46,226 nucleotides of DNA from Anaerolineae bacterium (lineage in GTDB: Bacteria; Chloroflexota; Anaerolineae; Promineifilales; Promineifilaceae). The position numbers and the translations under genes were made by a program. The stretch's first letter is position 1. Each line of letters starts with the position of its first letter. Shown one piece after another: positions 16,291 through 24,458 of this stretch. The stretch spans positions 1 to 46,226 of the forward strand of contig JAHDWK010000042.1 of the NCBI GenBank assembly GCA_023382655.1, written 5' to 3'. The notes below the pieces were generated by a model. It had not been told where the DNA came from. It searched no databases and was given only the letters and a program-made list of their open reading frames with translations.

Positions 16291-19269
16291 TTACGGGGCA
16301 ATGGTTGTTTGCCCCAACGGTATCCAGGGGAATTGGGCGGTGATGCGTTCGTCCAGGATGGGCAACGGCCGTTGTGTGAAAGCATCATACAACGTCACCA
16401 TACCACCGACGCTTTGACCGGGTACGGCCGTGTCGCTCACGACTAACACAGGCGCGCCGGGCACGGGTTTTACGCTCTGGCAGTAAGTTTCATAGGTGGG
16501 CGAATCCTGCGTATAGTCAACAAGATGGGGTGAGGTAACGCTTGACCCGGCAATCCATTTCAGCGTAGGAATAGCCCCCATCGCTGGTACATAATCCACC
16601 AGATCACACCAGGCCCAACGAAACCCATCGGCCTCATAACCGACCAGCCGGGTGGAAACTACGTAGTCGCGCCAGAGGGGGCGGATGGCGGTGAAATGTT
16701 GGGGGAGGGGGGAGGAATGAGATTTAGAGATTGGGAGATTGGCGGTGGGGACACCGCGAGATTGGGCGATTGGATCGCCTGTCCACACAATTCCCTGCCC
16801 CAACGGAACATAGTGCTGCCTCTGCTCACTGCTCACTGCCCACTGCCCACTGCTTACTCCCCACGGTCCCGTGAGGGAGGGTAACGTTGCATCCCCATTA
16901 TCCCTGACTTCTGTCACATAACCCTCAGGCGTCTGCCAGTGCAGGTAGAGGCGTGGCTGGTCGGGCAGGGTGTGATCCCAATCGTAGCCGAGCAGGCGGG
17001 CGGTGGGTGTGCCTCGGTAGACCCGGTGTTGGGTGACGGGTGGCTGGCTCATGGGGCGGACGGTGAGTGTAGTGACGGCCGTACTCGCCTCCCCGCTGCC
17101 CACACGAATAACATAGTCACCGGGTTGTGCGCCGGGGCGGGGCGTCAGGCGGAATTGGGTCAGGGTGATGCCGTCTGGTTGCGGTGAAACGGTGAGATCG
17201 GATTGGGCGTAGGAACGGCCGTCGGCGCTGATGAGATGCGCGTTTATGGAGATTGGGAGATTGGCGGTGGGGACACCGCGAGATTGGGAGATTGATTGCC
17301 AGGCGAGCGTAATAATGGTTTCTTGCCAGATTTCGGTGAAGGCATGATTCATATGATAGCCAAGTAGCTGGATGTCGTCACCGAGGGTCGTATTGAGTGG
17401 TGTAAAGTTGGTTGGCAGGGTAGTGCGGGGTTGTTGGCGGAACCAGAATGCTTCGTGCAGCGGTTCGGATGGGGGCAGGCTGGCGTAGGTGGTGGGGTCA
17501 TACCAGGTGGCAATGACGTCACGGCCGTTGCTCCAGGCCGTCGCAATTTCCTGTACCCATGTTTCGCCATACGGGTCCGCGCCGGGGGCAACATATCGCA
17601 CGGTCACGTCCGGGCGCTGCCCTTCCACCTCCTGCAAATACCAGAGCGGCGTCACCCAATGCCAGTTTGCCAGTATCAGCGCATCCAGTGGGGCATCGGC
17701 CAACAGATTTTGCGCGTAATCACGAGCATCTTCCACCCCGTGCATTTGCCGGTAGCTGGGCCAATGTGACCAGCCCTGAAAGATGGCGGCGGTGAAAAGA
17801 ATGGAGATTAAGAGATTGGCGGCGGGGACGCCGCGAGATTGAGAGATTGGGGTCTCTTTAATCTCATAAACTCTCAATCTCTTAATCTCTCCTACCGCAT
17901 ACCCAAGGCACAACACCATGGGTACATAGGCAGGCAGCATGTACTCCACCGTTTGGGGGGCGCGGTACATGGCGGTGATGAAGGTAAATACACCAAAGGA
18001 GAGGCCAAACAGCAGCCCCAATTTCCATTCGCGCCAGAGCAGCAGCGCCAGCCCGACGACCATGCCCGCCAGCAGCCAGCCGGAAAACTGGAAGGTGAGC
18101 ACGTTGCCCATCACTCCCAGGCGCAGCCCTAATGTCAATGGATCGGTGAAATAAAAGAAGTCGCCCTGAAAGCCTAAGCCTAAGACATGCTCCACAAACC
18201 CTTGCCATGTAGCTAAATCGGCGCTGGCGCCCTGCACAGCCGTACCCGCCCGCAGGGGCAGATAAAGCAGGGGCAATAAACCAAGCAGGGCGGCGAGCAA
18301 CGGCCGCAGCCACCGCTTTGGCATCTTCACAATAGAAGGGTCTACCACCATCACAAACAGCAAAAACACTACCCCCATAAAAGCCAGCGACAAATGATGC
18401 CCAACCCCCAAACTCACCGCCAGCGCCGCCACTACCAACCAGCGATCTTTCAATCGCCAATCCTTCGGTAAACTCAGGACAGGTTCTTCAATCTCCAATC
18501 TCTTCTCTTTCTCTACTTCCTTATAAAACCGCACCAGCACCCACAGCGCCAGCGCCGCAAAAAGCGCCGTCAGGCTGCGAATGTTGGCGGTGGTGGCCTG
18601 CGCCCAAAAGGTGGTAGCTGTGCCCAGAGCGAGTACGGCCGTCGCCGCCGCCCACACCCGCTTCGTCATATCCCACACCGTCTGGTAAACGAGCAGCAGC
18701 ACGGCCGTACTGGTGAACAGGGAGAGTAAATTAACCCGGTAAGCGGCGGTATCCCCGATGGGCAGCCGCGTCGTCAAGTGCGCCAGCAAGGTGTAGAGGG
18801 AAAAACCGGGTGGATGGGCCACGCCCAACTGCGCGGCAATCAGCTGAAATTCGCCGTTGTCGGCAGGCAGCAAACCGGGCGCCAGGGTGAAAAAGTAGAG
18901 TGCGCCAAAGAGGACGGCCGTACACACCAACCCGCCACGCACCAGCCACCGTTCCGGCAGAGTGGGTAGGGGAATCATCTGGGCAAAACAAACGGCCGTA
19001 AGCAGGGCGATGGCCGTCCACACCAGCGGATCCGGGTGCGGATACAGGACGTAACCCCACATCAGCAGCAGCGGCCACGTTTCCGCGAGGGGGTGTGGTT
19101 GTGTCATCAGCAGCGCGATCAAAGTCATCAGCCCGGTGAAGGCAACGGCGATAACAAGAGAGGAACCGGCGACAGTGGCCCAGGCTTCGCTGGCAATACG
19201 GCCGCTGAAAAGCCCCAATGCCAACGCTGGTAAAAGCCACATGCCCAGATGACGCAAACGATTCCACAT
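16291..19269 (-). CDS. DUF2723 multi-spanning membrane protein (glycosyltransferase-like) with in-frame DNA repeats
   Basis: About 992 residues. Ten or more hydrophobic segments fill the first half. The motif APGLLPADNGEFQLIAAQLG with GVAHPPGFSLYTLL is the DUF2723 signature, a family related to protein O-mannosyltransferase-type GT-C enzymes. The second half is largely extracytoplasmic. At least five DNA repeats are inserted in frame: 16725-16773, 16821-16858, 17248-17294, 17802-17892 and 18451-18503. Three of them encode nearly the same peptide, SQSRGVPTANLPIS or close variants. I prefer the ATG at 19269: a TATAAT lies 7 nt upstream, so the mRNA may be leaderless. A TTG at 19290 is the alternative. 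It probably transfers sugars from a polyprenol donor at the membrane. Confidence 0.8.
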   Translation of the reverse strand: MWNRLRHLGMWLLPALALGLFSGRIASEAWATVAGSSLVIAVAFTGLMTLIALLMTQPHPLAETWPLLLMWGYVLYPHPDPLVWTAIALLTAVCFAQMIPLPTLPERWLVRGGLVCTAVLFGALYFFTLAPGLLPADNGEFQLIAAQLGVAHPPGFSLYTLLAHLTTRLPIGDTAAYRVNLLSLFTSTAVLLLVYQTVWDMTKRVWAAATAVLALGTATTFWAQATTANIRSLTALFAALALWVLVRFYKEVEKEKRLEIEEPVLSLPKDWRLKDRWLVVAALAVSLGVGHHLSLAFMGVVFLLFVMVVDPSIVKMPKRWLRPLLAALLGLLPLLYLPLRAGTAVQGASADLATWQGFVEHVLGLGFQGDFFYFTDPLTLGLRLGVMGNVLTFQFSGWLLAGMVVGLALLLWREWKLGLLFGLSFGVFTFITAMYRAPQTVEYMLPAYVPMVLCLGYAVGEIKRLRVYEIKETPISQSRGVPAANLLISILFTAAIFQGWSHWPSYRQMHGVEDARDYAQNLLADAPLDALILANWHWVTPLWYLQEVEGQRPDVTVRYVAPGADPYGETWVQEIATAWSNGRDVIATWYDPTTYASLPPSEPLHEAFWFRQQPRTTLPTNFTPLNTTLGDDIQLLGYHMNHAFTEIWQETIITLAWQSISQSRGVPTANLPISINAHLISADGRSYAQSDLTVSPQPDGITLTQFRLTPRPGAQPGDYVIRVGSGEASTAVTTLTVRPMSQPPVTQHRVYRGTPTARLLGYDWDHTLPDQPRLYLHWQTPEGYVTEVRDNGDATLPSLTGPWGVSSGQWAVSSEQRQHYVPLGQGIVWTGDPIAQSRGVPTANLPISKSHSSPLPQHFTAIRPLWRDYVVSTRLVGYEADGFRWAWCDLVDYVPAMGAIPTLKWIAGSSVTSPHLVDYTQDSPTYETYCQSVKPVPGAPVLVVSDTAVPGQSVGGMVTLYDAFTQRPLPILDERITAQFPWIPLGQTTIAP
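16725..16773. repeat. In-frame GAGATTGG repeat with GGCGGTGGGGACACCGC centre, copy 1
   Basis: Tandem GAGATTGGGAGATTGG flanks a GCGGTGGGGACACCGC palindrome. On the coding strand it gives AQSRGVPTANLPIS in the DUF2723 protein. Confidence 0.8.
16821..16858. repeat. In-frame GCTCACT/GCCCACT heptamer array
   Basis: A tandem run of GCTCACT and GCCCACT units, the family of 6708-6790. Read leftward it encodes VSSGQWAVSSEQ within the DUF2723 protein. Confidence 0.75.
17248..17294. repeat. In-frame GAGATTGG repeat with palindromic centre, copy 2
   Basis: Almost identical to 16725-16773, including the GGCGGTGGGGACACCGC centre. It encodes ISQSRGVPTANLPIS. Confidence 0.82.
17802..17892. repeat. In-frame GAGATTGG repeat with palindromic centre, copy 3, plus opposite arm
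   Basis: The centre reads GGCGGGGACGCCGC, a compensated variant. The left arm GAGATTAAGAGATTG is answered by CTCTCAATCTCTTAATCTC, making a long hairpin. It encodes ISQSRGVPAANLLIS at a spot next to a hydrophobic segment of the DUF2723 protein. Confidence 0.82.
18451..18503. repeat. In-frame CCTTCGGTAAACTCAGGAC repeat
   Basis: A diverged copy of the TCCTTCGACAAGCTCAGGA family (compare 24111 and 31433), flanked by CAATCTCC units. It encodes EEPVLSLPKDWRLK in the DUF2723 protein. Confidence 0.75.
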
Positions 19270-19276
19270 GCGCCGG

Positions 19277-19282
19277 ATTATA
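19277..19282 (-). promoter_or_regulatory. -10 box of the DUF2723 gene
   Basis: TATAAT on the minus strand lies 7 nt before the ATG at 19269, which suggests a leaderless transcript. No clear -35. Confidence 0.45.
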
Positions 19283-19332
19283 TCTTTCAATGTTCATTGG
19301 GGTGACAATATCTCAATATCTCAATATCCCGT

Positions 19333-19338
19333 TATAAT
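19333..19338 (+). promoter_or_regulatory. -10 box of the hisA operon
   Basis: Consensus TATAAT, 24 nt before hisA. No good -35 lies 17 nt upstream. A tandem ATATCTCA array (19307-19330) occupies the place. TAGGAG lies 9 nt before the hisA ATG. No leader peptide is seen here, in contrast to hisG. Confidence 0.5.
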
Positions 19339-19362
19339 CTGAGGCTGTAGGAGAAAGACATC

Positions 19363-20103
19363 ATGTTTATCATTTACCCGGCGATTGATTTGCGTAACGG
19401 CCGTGTGGTGCGGCTGCAATATGGCGACCCGAACCAGCAAACAGTGTTTAGCGATGACCCGGTGGCGATGGCCGAAAAGTGGCTGGCCGCCGGGGCCAAA
19501 TGGCTGCATGTGGTCAATCTGGATGGGGCGTTTGACGAGGCGGGCGCGGCTAATTGGGAGATGCTGCCGCGCCTGACGGCGCTGCCTGTACACGTCCAGT
19601 TTGGCGGTGGGGTGCGCACATTAGATGACATCGAACGGGTTATCGAAGCCGGCGCGGCGCGGGTTATTTTGGGCACGACGGCCATTGAAAAACCGGCGCT
19701 ACTGGGGCAGGCGGTAGCTCATTTTGGAGCCAACCGAATTGTGGTGGGGATTGATGCCCGCGACGGCCGCGTGCAAACGCGCGGTTGGTTGCAGGACACG
19801 GCCGTGACTCCCATCGAATTAGGCAAAAAGATGCGGGCCTTGGGGGTGCAAACAGCCGTCTATACTGACATCAACCGCGACGGTGTACTGACCGGCGTCA
19901 ATGCCGTCGCCACCGCCGAACTGGCTGACGCCAGCGGGTTAGGGGTCATCGCCTCTGGTGGCGTGGCGGCGCTGGATGATGTGCAGCGATGTTTTGAACT
20001 GGCGGATAAGGGCGTGGTGGGGGTGATTTTGGGGCGGGCGATTTATGACGGCCGTGTCAATTTACAGGAAGCCCTCGCTCTGGCACAAGCAGGCGGCCAA
20101 TGA
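19363..20103 (+). CDS. hisA: Phosphoribosylformimino-5-aminoimidazole carboxamide ribotide isomerase HisA
   Basis: 246 residues, normal length. A (beta-alpha)8 barrel with half-barrel repeats. YPAIDLRNGRVVRL carries the first catalytic Asp and VVGIDARDGRV the second. QFGGGVR and VIASGGV are the phosphate-binding loops. It opens the ring of ProFAR to PRFAR in the cytoplasm, the fourth step of histidine synthesis. It is the first gene of the rightward his operon. Its TGA stop overlaps the ATG of the following HAD phosphatase (ATGA), which implies translational coupling. Confidence 0.96.
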   Translation: MFIIYPAIDLRNGRVVRLQYGDPNQQTVFSDDPVAMAEKWLAAGAKWLHVVNLDGAFDEAGAANWEMLPRLTALPVHVQFGGGVRTLDDIERVIEAGAARVILGTTAIEKPALLGQAVAHFGANRIVVGIDARDGRVQTRGWLQDTAVTPIELGKKMRALGVQTAVYTDINRDGVLTGVNAVATAELADASGLGVIASGGVAALDDVQRCFELADKGVVGVILGRAIYDGRVNLQEALALAQAGGQ

Positions 20104-20798
20104 ACCCCAACTCGTTGCCATACACATGGCTCATGTTTGACGCTGACGGCACGTTATTTGATTATGATGCGGCCGAGATGGCGGCTGTCGCCCAAACGTT
20201 TGCTGTTTACCATTTGCCTTATAACGCCCACTACGGCGAGCGGTACCGGCAAATCAACCACACCTTTTGGCAGCGGTTTGAGCGGCGTGACGTGACGCTG
20301 GCGGAACTGCGCGTCGGCCGTTTCCGACAGCTATTTGATGAATTGGGCACGGCCGTTGACCTGGAAGGATTTGCCCACAGTTATCTGGTGCAATTGGCGG
20401 CGCAGTCGCAATTGTTTCCAGAGGCGGTGGCGCTCATTCGGCAGCTACACGGCCGTTACCGACTGGCGCTCATCACCAATGGGCTGGCGGATGTACAGCG
20501 TCCCCGGTTGGAGCAGTCAGGTTTACGGCCGTATTTTGAAGCCGTGATCGTGTCTGATGAAGTGGGTGTGGGTAAACCAGACCCGGCCATTTTTGAGGTG
20601 GCGTTTGCCCGGATGGGCCAGCCGCCAAAAGAGCGCGTTCTGATCATCGGCGACGGGTTAACCTCTGATATGCAGGGTGGGATCAGTTTTGGTATTGATA
20701 CTTGCTGGCTAAACATGAACGGCAAAACAGCCAATGGCTTACCTATCACCTACGAAATCAACCGACTTTCTGACCTGATTGAACTCCTCGAAAAATAA
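20100..20798 (+). CDS. HAD-superfamily phosphatase (YjjG/YfnB-like), candidate histidinol-phosphatase
   Basis: 232 residues with all four HAD motifs: FDADGTLFDY (nucleophile Asp), LITNGL (Thr), VGKPDPAIF (Lys) and IGDGLTSDM (acidic pair). A helical C1 cap lies between motifs I and II. The closest remembered relatives are YjjG/YfnB nucleoside monophosphatases. The start overlaps the hisA stop by ATGA. The window has every histidine enzyme except a recognised histidinol-phosphate phosphatase, so this coupled HAD protein may fill that step. That assignment rests on context alone. It differs from the HisB N-terminal type of HAD phosphatase. Confidence 0.85.
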   Translation: MNPNSLPYTWLMFDADGTLFDYDAAEMAAVAQTFAVYHLPYNAHYGERYRQINHTFWQRFERRDVTLAELRVGRFRQLFDELGTAVDLEGFAHSYLVQLAAQSQLFPEAVALIRQLHGRYRLALITNGLADVQRPRLEQSGLRPYFEAVIVSDEVGVGKPDPAIFEVAFARMGQPPKERVLIIGDGLTSDMQGGISFGIDTCWLNMNGKTANGLPITYEINRLSDLIELLEK

Positions 20799-20800
20799 AC

Positions 20801-20873
20801 TTAACGCAGAGGCGTGGAGGCGCAGAGAGGTTAAGACCTTCGCGTCTCTGTGCGCCCTTAGCGGGTTTTTTTT
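20801..20873. repeat. CGCAGAGGCG-type hairpin with T-run
   Basis: GGCGCAGAGAGG pairs with TCTCTGTGCGCC, and a run of eight T follows (20866-20873). It may be an attenuating terminator inside the hisA operon. A related word family (TTTGCGTTCTCTGCGCCC) lies at 30917-30950. Confidence 0.6.
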
Positions 20874-20877
20874 ATCT

Positions 20878-21660
20878 ATGAAAACAGACCTGAGCCAACA
20901 ACGGGTGAATTACGATACCATCGCCCACCTGTACGACGAACCCATACGCGACCATGCGGTGGATGAGAACCTGGCGCAGTTTTTGGCGGCACGGCCATCC
21001 TATCACCCCTTGCTTGTTCTGGATATGGGCTGTGGCACGGGCAAACAATTAGCAGCCAACCGGCCTCATTTCCCTGGCGCGGTCATGGTTGGGATGGATT
21101 TGTTTGCCGGGATGCTGCGACAGGCGCAGCGGCGCGGTCAGGGGGTGTGTTGGGTACAGGCAGATAACATAGCTGCACCTTTTGCTGGCGGCAGCTTTCA
21201 TTACATTACCAATCAGTTTTCGTATCCGCATGTGCAAAACAAGCTGCGCTTTTTTGCGGAAACAGTCCGCCTATTGAAACCCGACGGCCGTTTTGTGCTG
21301 ACCAACATTGATCCCTGGTCAATGCCCGGTTGGGCCATTTACCGTTACTTTCCGGCGGCGTGGGCGCTGGATGAGCAAGATTTTTTGCCGGTGGACCGGT
21401 TGGTGGTGATGTTAGAACAGGCGGGTTACGGCCGTGTCACTTTCAGCCACCGCCACCTCGCTGCGCCCACTTCGTTGGCCGATTTCCAGGCGTATGCCTC
21501 GGCGCGGCATCGCACCTCGCAATTTATAGCGATGGCCGACGCTGATTATGCCGCCGGCCTGGCGGCAATTGAGCGAGATCGGCAGCAGTGGGGGGACACG
21601 GCCGTGATTGAATCAGAAGTTTGCCTGCTCACCATTATTTGCGAAAAAGGTTTGTATTAG
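20878..21660 (+). CDS. Class I SAM-dependent methyltransferase
   Basis: About 260 residues from the ATG at 20878. A longer in-frame start at 20779 would overlap the HAD gene and read through the repeat hairpin. LVLDMGCGTGKQLAAN (motif I), VGMDLFAGMLRQAQ (motif II), QADNIAAPFAGGSF and LLKPDGRFVLTNID (post-motif III) give a complete Rossmann methyltransferase. The substrate is unknown. It is similar in layout to UbiE/BioC-type small-molecule methyltransferases. There is no visible Shine-Dalgarno. It lies within the his operon but has no known role in the pathway. Confidence 0.85.
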   Translation: MKTDLSQQRVNYDTIAHLYDEPIRDHAVDENLAQFLAARPSYHPLLVLDMGCGTGKQLAANRPHFPGAVMVGMDLFAGMLRQAQRRGQGVCWVQADNIAAPFAGGSFHYITNQFSYPHVQNKLRFFAETVRLLKPDGRFVLTNIDPWSMPGWAIYRYFPAAWALDEQDFLPVDRLVVMLEQAGYGRVTFSHRHLAAPTSLADFQAYASARHRTSQFIAMADADYAAGLAAIERDRQQWGDTAVIESEVCLLTIICEKGLY

Positions 21661-21671
21661 GAGAAAAGATT

Positions 21672-22130
21672 ATGGATGATCCCATTGTGATGGCCTGGCA
21701 AACACACGGCCGTTTGCAAACTGACTATATCAAGGCCATCCCAACCGAAGCATTAACGGCCAAATTGAACGGCAAGGGGCGCAGCGTGGGCGCGATTCTG
21801 GCTCATCTGCACCACAACCGGCTGGCCTGGCTGGAACCAGCCGCGCCCGATTTGATGGCAGGAGTGGCAAAGGTGGACAAAGAGGGGATGGTGGACACGG
21901 CCGTGCTGCTCACCGCCTTGCAAACCTCCGCCGATGCCATCGCGGCCCTGCTCACCCGCAGTCTGGCTGCCGGTGGCAAAGTGAAAGGATTTGGCGGCCA
22001 GGCTGCCTCCTTTTTCGGCTACCTGGTGGCCCACGAAAGTTACCATCATGGCGAAATCGGCCTTATCTTGGGTAACGCCGGGTTTGCCCTGGATAACAAA
22101 ACGACGTATGGTTTGTGGAATTGGAAGTGA
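21672..22130 (+). CDS. DinB-like four-helix protein
   Basis: 152 residues from the ATG at 21672, preceded by AGGAGAAAAGATT. A longer frame from 21621 overlaps the methyltransferase end and is unlikely. The expected His residues of DinB/DUF664 metal-binding bundles are seen in ILAHLHHNRLAW and VAHESYHHGEIGLIL. The last motif (HESYHHGEI) is the best-conserved part. DinB-like proteins are often thiol S-transferases or metal-dependent enzymes of unclear substrate. It ends 9 nt before hisF. No direct link to histidine synthesis is known to me. Confidence 0.82.
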   Translation: MDDPIVMAWQTHGRLQTDYIKAIPTEALTAKLNGKGRSVGAILAHLHHNRLAWLEPAAPDLMAGVAKVDKEGMVDTAVLLTALQTSADAIAALLTRSLAAGGKVKGFGGQAASFFGYLVAHESYHHGEIGLILGNAGFALDNKTTYGLWNWK

Positions 22131-22139
22131 AATAGGAAT

Positions 22140-22964
22140 ATGCTGGCAAAACGAATTATCCCCTGTTTAGATGTGAAAGACGGCCGTGTGGTCAAAGGCA
22201 TCAATTTTGTGGAACTGCGTGACGCCGGTGATCCCGTAGAGCAGGCCAAAATTTATGACCAGGCGGGCGCGGATGAACTGGTGTTTCTGGACATTACTGC
22301 CACCCACGAGGCCCGCCAGACGGTTGTTGACCTGGCGCGGGCGGTAGCCGAACAGGTCTTCATCCCTTTCACCATCGGCGGCGGCATCCGCACGGTGGAT
22401 GACATGCGCGGCATCCTGCGCGCCGGGGCGGACAAAATCAGCATCAACTCCGCCGCCGTGCGCCAACCAGAGTTGATCAGCCAGGGTGCGGAAGCGTTTG
22501 GTAGTCAGGCCATCGTCGTCGCCATAGACGCCCGCCGGGTTGGTGATTGGTCATCGGTTATCGGTAATCGGTCAGAAGATTCCTCCTTCATAATTCCTAA
22601 TTCACAATTCCTAATTCCCCATTGGGAGGTATATGTGAGCGGCGGGCGTACCGCCACCGGGCTGGATGTGGTGGAGTGGGCGGTGGCGGCGGAACGGCGT
22701 GGTGCGGGCGAAATTTTGCTAACCAGTATGGATGCCGATGGTACACAGGAGGGGTATGATTTGGAATTAACGCGGGCGGTGGCGACGGCCGTGAACATTC
22801 CCGTTATTGCCTCCGGTGGGGCCGGTACGGTGGCCCACTTTGCCCAGGCGCTCACCGTCGGCGGCGCGGATGCGGCGTTGGCCGCTTCGCTGTTCCATTA
22901 CAAGCAATTGACTATTGCTGAAGTAAAAGAATATCTTGCAAACCAGGGAATTGCTATCAGGTAA
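22140..22964 (+). CDS. hisF: Imidazole glycerol phosphate synthase cyclase subunit HisF, with repeat insertion
   Basis: 274 residues, about 20 more than usual. IIPCLDVKDGRVVKG holds the catalytic Asp11. VVAIDARRV holds the second catalytic Asp. IGGGIR, SINSAAV and VIASGGAGT are phosphate-binding segments. Directly after AIDARRV an extra segment of about 27 residues occurs (GDWSSVIGNRSEDSS, then FIIPNSQFLIPHW). It is encoded by DNA repeat words found in gene gaps (22542-22620). It lies in the loop after strand 5 and leaves both catalytic Asp residues and the frame intact. HisF takes ammonia from HisH and converts PRFAR to IGP and AICAR. Confidence 0.95.
   Translation: MLAKRIIPCLDVKDGRVVKGINFVELRDAGDPVEQAKIYDQAGADELVFLDITATHEARQTVVDLARAVAEQVFIPFTIGGGIRTVDDMRGILRAGADKISINSAAVRQPELISQGAEAFGSQAIVVAIDARRVGDWSSVIGNRSEDSSFIIPNSQFLIPHWEVYVSGGRTATGLDVVEWAVAAERRGAGEILLTSMDADGTQEGYDLELTRAVATAVNIPVIASGGAGTVAHFAQALTVGGADAALAASLFHYKQLTIAEVKEYLANQGIAIR
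22542..22620. repeat. In-frame repeat insertion within hisF
   Basis: GGTGATTGGTCATCGGTTAT units (as at 11573) are joined to TTCATAATTCCTAATTCACA units (as at 11692 and 27544). The length keeps the reading frame. Confidence 0.85.
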
Positions 22965-22969
22965 TTAAG

Positions 22970-23779
22970 ATGAATACAAATTCTTCTCTGTATCGATATC
23001 GTAGTGTGAGATCGAGTTTAATAAATGCGTTTATATTTGCTACTATTCTGATAATACCCTTGGGGTGTGTATTTTCTCTGATATTTGGCATCATCCTGGC
23101 AATTTTTGCCGAAAAATTTTTTTCTTGGCAACTGCCAAGTGTGGTGTTTCCCCTATTATTTTTTGTCTGGGTCAGCCTCAGCTACTTCAATCTCGCCAAA
23201 AATCAACTTTCATTTCTTGAGATCAACAATGAAGTAATAACGCTGAAAACATGGTATGGGAACCGCAAGGAAGTGCGACGCAATGCGGTCAAAAATGTTA
23301 CCTGGAACCGGTGGCAAGCTGTAATCAATAATCATTATAAAATTCTATTTCGCAATTTGCCGCTTCGCACTCAGGTTGAGTTTATAGCTTTATTTTTGGA
23401 GTGGGTTCCTGAGGAATCATTACCTGACGATACGCTTGCATACCTTCGCTGGAAGAAACAAATAAAAGCTGAAAACATGAATAGCCAAAATATAACCACT
23501 CGTATTGCCCCCAGGAAACGCAGACTGGGCTGGCCGAGAAGTATGAGCATGGATGAGTCGGGTATCATTTACAGTTCACGTGGAAAACAAAGCCATTTCT
23601 TTTGGAATGACATTGAAGCGATAGCTTTTCAGCTCAGAACCCAAAAGATTCTGATTTGGCAAGGGGAGCGTCACGCGGCACTTTCCTACAAACAAATGGA
23701 CGATGATGCTGTTAATGATCTGTATCAAGGCATCCTGAAACAGACTGTTATCAAAGATATTCCATTTGCTCTCGTATAA
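22970..23779 (+). CDS. Membrane protein of unknown function
   Basis: 269 residues. Two strong hydrophobic segments (about 19-46 and 52-73) are followed by a basic cytosolic region: a PH-like strand-rich stretch LEINNEVITLKTWYGNRKEVRR, and later SRGKQSHFFWNDIEAIAFQL. The layout resembles bacterial membrane-anchored PH-domain proteins (YdbT/YcxB-like), but I am not certain. It is AT-rich, lacks ACGGCCGT and is wedged between hisF and hisI, 5 nt after hisF. This suggests a later insertion into the operon. Confidence 0.72.
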   Translation: MNTNSSLYRYRSVRSSLINAFIFATILIIPLGCVFSLIFGIILAIFAEKFFSWQLPSVVFPLLFFVWVSLSYFNLAKNQLSFLEINNEVITLKTWYGNRKEVRRNAVKNVTWNRWQAVINNHYKILFRNLPLRTQVEFIALFLEWVPEESLPDDTLAYLRWKKQIKAENMNSQNITTRIAPRKRRLGWPRSMSMDESGIIYSSRGKQSHFFWNDIEAIAFQLRTQKILIWQGERHAALSYKQMDDDAVNDLYQGILKQTVIKDIPFALV

Positions 23780-23790
23780 AGGTTTACAAC

Positions 23791-24108
23791 ATGGCGTTGA
23801 AATTTGATGAGAAGGGGTTGGTCACGGCCGTTGTCCAACACGCGGCCACCCAACAAGTGCTGATGGTTGCCTGGATGAATGCCGAAGCATTACGCCTGAC
23901 CCTGGAAACGGGGGAAACCCATTTCTGGAGCCGCAGCCGGGGTGAACTATGGCACAAGGGCGCTACGTCTGGCAACAGCCAGCGCGTCCGCGAGATTCGC
24001 GTAGATTGCGACGCGGACACGCTGCTCATCCTGGTAGACCCGGCCGGGCCGGCCTGCCATACGGGGGCAGTGAGTTGTTTTTATCGGCGCGTGGAGATTG
24101 ACCATTGA
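23791..24108 (+). CDS. hisI: Phosphoribosyl-AMP cyclohydrolase HisI
   Basis: 105 residues, the single-domain form. LMVAWMNAEAL, THFWSRSRGELWHKG and SGN are the core motifs. DCDADT and PACHTGAVSCF contribute the zinc-binding Cys and His. It hydrolyses the adenine ring of PR-AMP to ProFAR, the third pathway step. In many bacteria it is fused to HisE. Here hisE is separate and follows after a 61-nt gap filled by a repeat. The frames of hisI and hisE differ. Confidence 0.95.
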   Translation: MALKFDEKGLVTAVVQHAATQQVLMVAWMNAEALRLTLETGETHFWSRSRGELWHKGATSGNSQRVREIRVDCDADTLLILVDPAGPACHTGAVSCFYRRVEIDH

Positions 24109-24110
24109 GA

Positions 24111-24169
24111 GAGTTGTCCTGAGCTTGTCGAAGACTTGTCCTGAGCTTGTCGAAGGATTGGGAGATTGT
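24111..24169. repeat. Two tandem TTGTCCTGAGCTTGTCGAAG units between hisI and hisE
   Basis: TGTCCTGAGCTTGTCGAAG occurs twice in tandem and is followed by GATTGGGAGATTGT. The GGGAG at its end serves as Shine-Dalgarno for hisE. The same word occurs at 31433 in reverse, and diverged at 18451. Confidence 0.85.
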
Positions 24170-24451
24170 ATGACTGATTTTGTTAGTGGCTTGTTTGCTA
24201 TTATCCAAGACCGAAAGGTCAACCAAAAAGCGAATTCATATACAAATAGTCTGTTTACGGCCGGCGAGGACGAGATTGTGAAAAAAGTGGGCGAAGAAGC
24301 GGTAGAGGTGATTCTGGCCGTGAAGGGGCAGGGGAAACAACGCATTGTGGAGGAAACGGCCGACCTGACTTACCACTTGCTGGTATTGCTGGCTGCCTGT
24401 GATCTTACCTGGGAGGATGTATGCCAGGAACTGGCCCGGCGGCACAGTTAA
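24170..24451 (+). CDS. hisE: Phosphoribosyl-ATP pyrophosphohydrolase HisE
   Basis: 93 residues from the ATG at 24170. A longer frame from 24098 would translate the repeat (giving LSLSKTCPELVEG) and is rejected as the start, because GGGAG lies 5 nt before 24170. The MazG-like all-alpha fold is visible: KKVGEEAVEVILAV and EETADLTYHLLVLLA carry the magnesium-binding Glu/Asp. It cleaves PR-ATP to PR-AMP and pyrophosphate, the second pathway step. It is the last gene of the rightward operon and converges with the TPR kinase 7 nt away. No terminator hairpin is visible in that gap. Confidence 0.94.
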   Translation: MTDFVSGLFAIIQDRKVNQKANSYTNSLFTAGEDEIVKKVGEEAVEVILAVKGQGKQRIVEETADLTYHLLVLLAACDLTWEDVCQELARRHS

Positions 24452-24458
24452 GCTGCGC

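Noticed and set aside
24098..24169. Longer HisE with LSLSKTCPELVEG at the N-terminus
   Set aside because: This part is translated repeat. A Shine-Dalgarno and ATG at 24170 give a normal HisE length.
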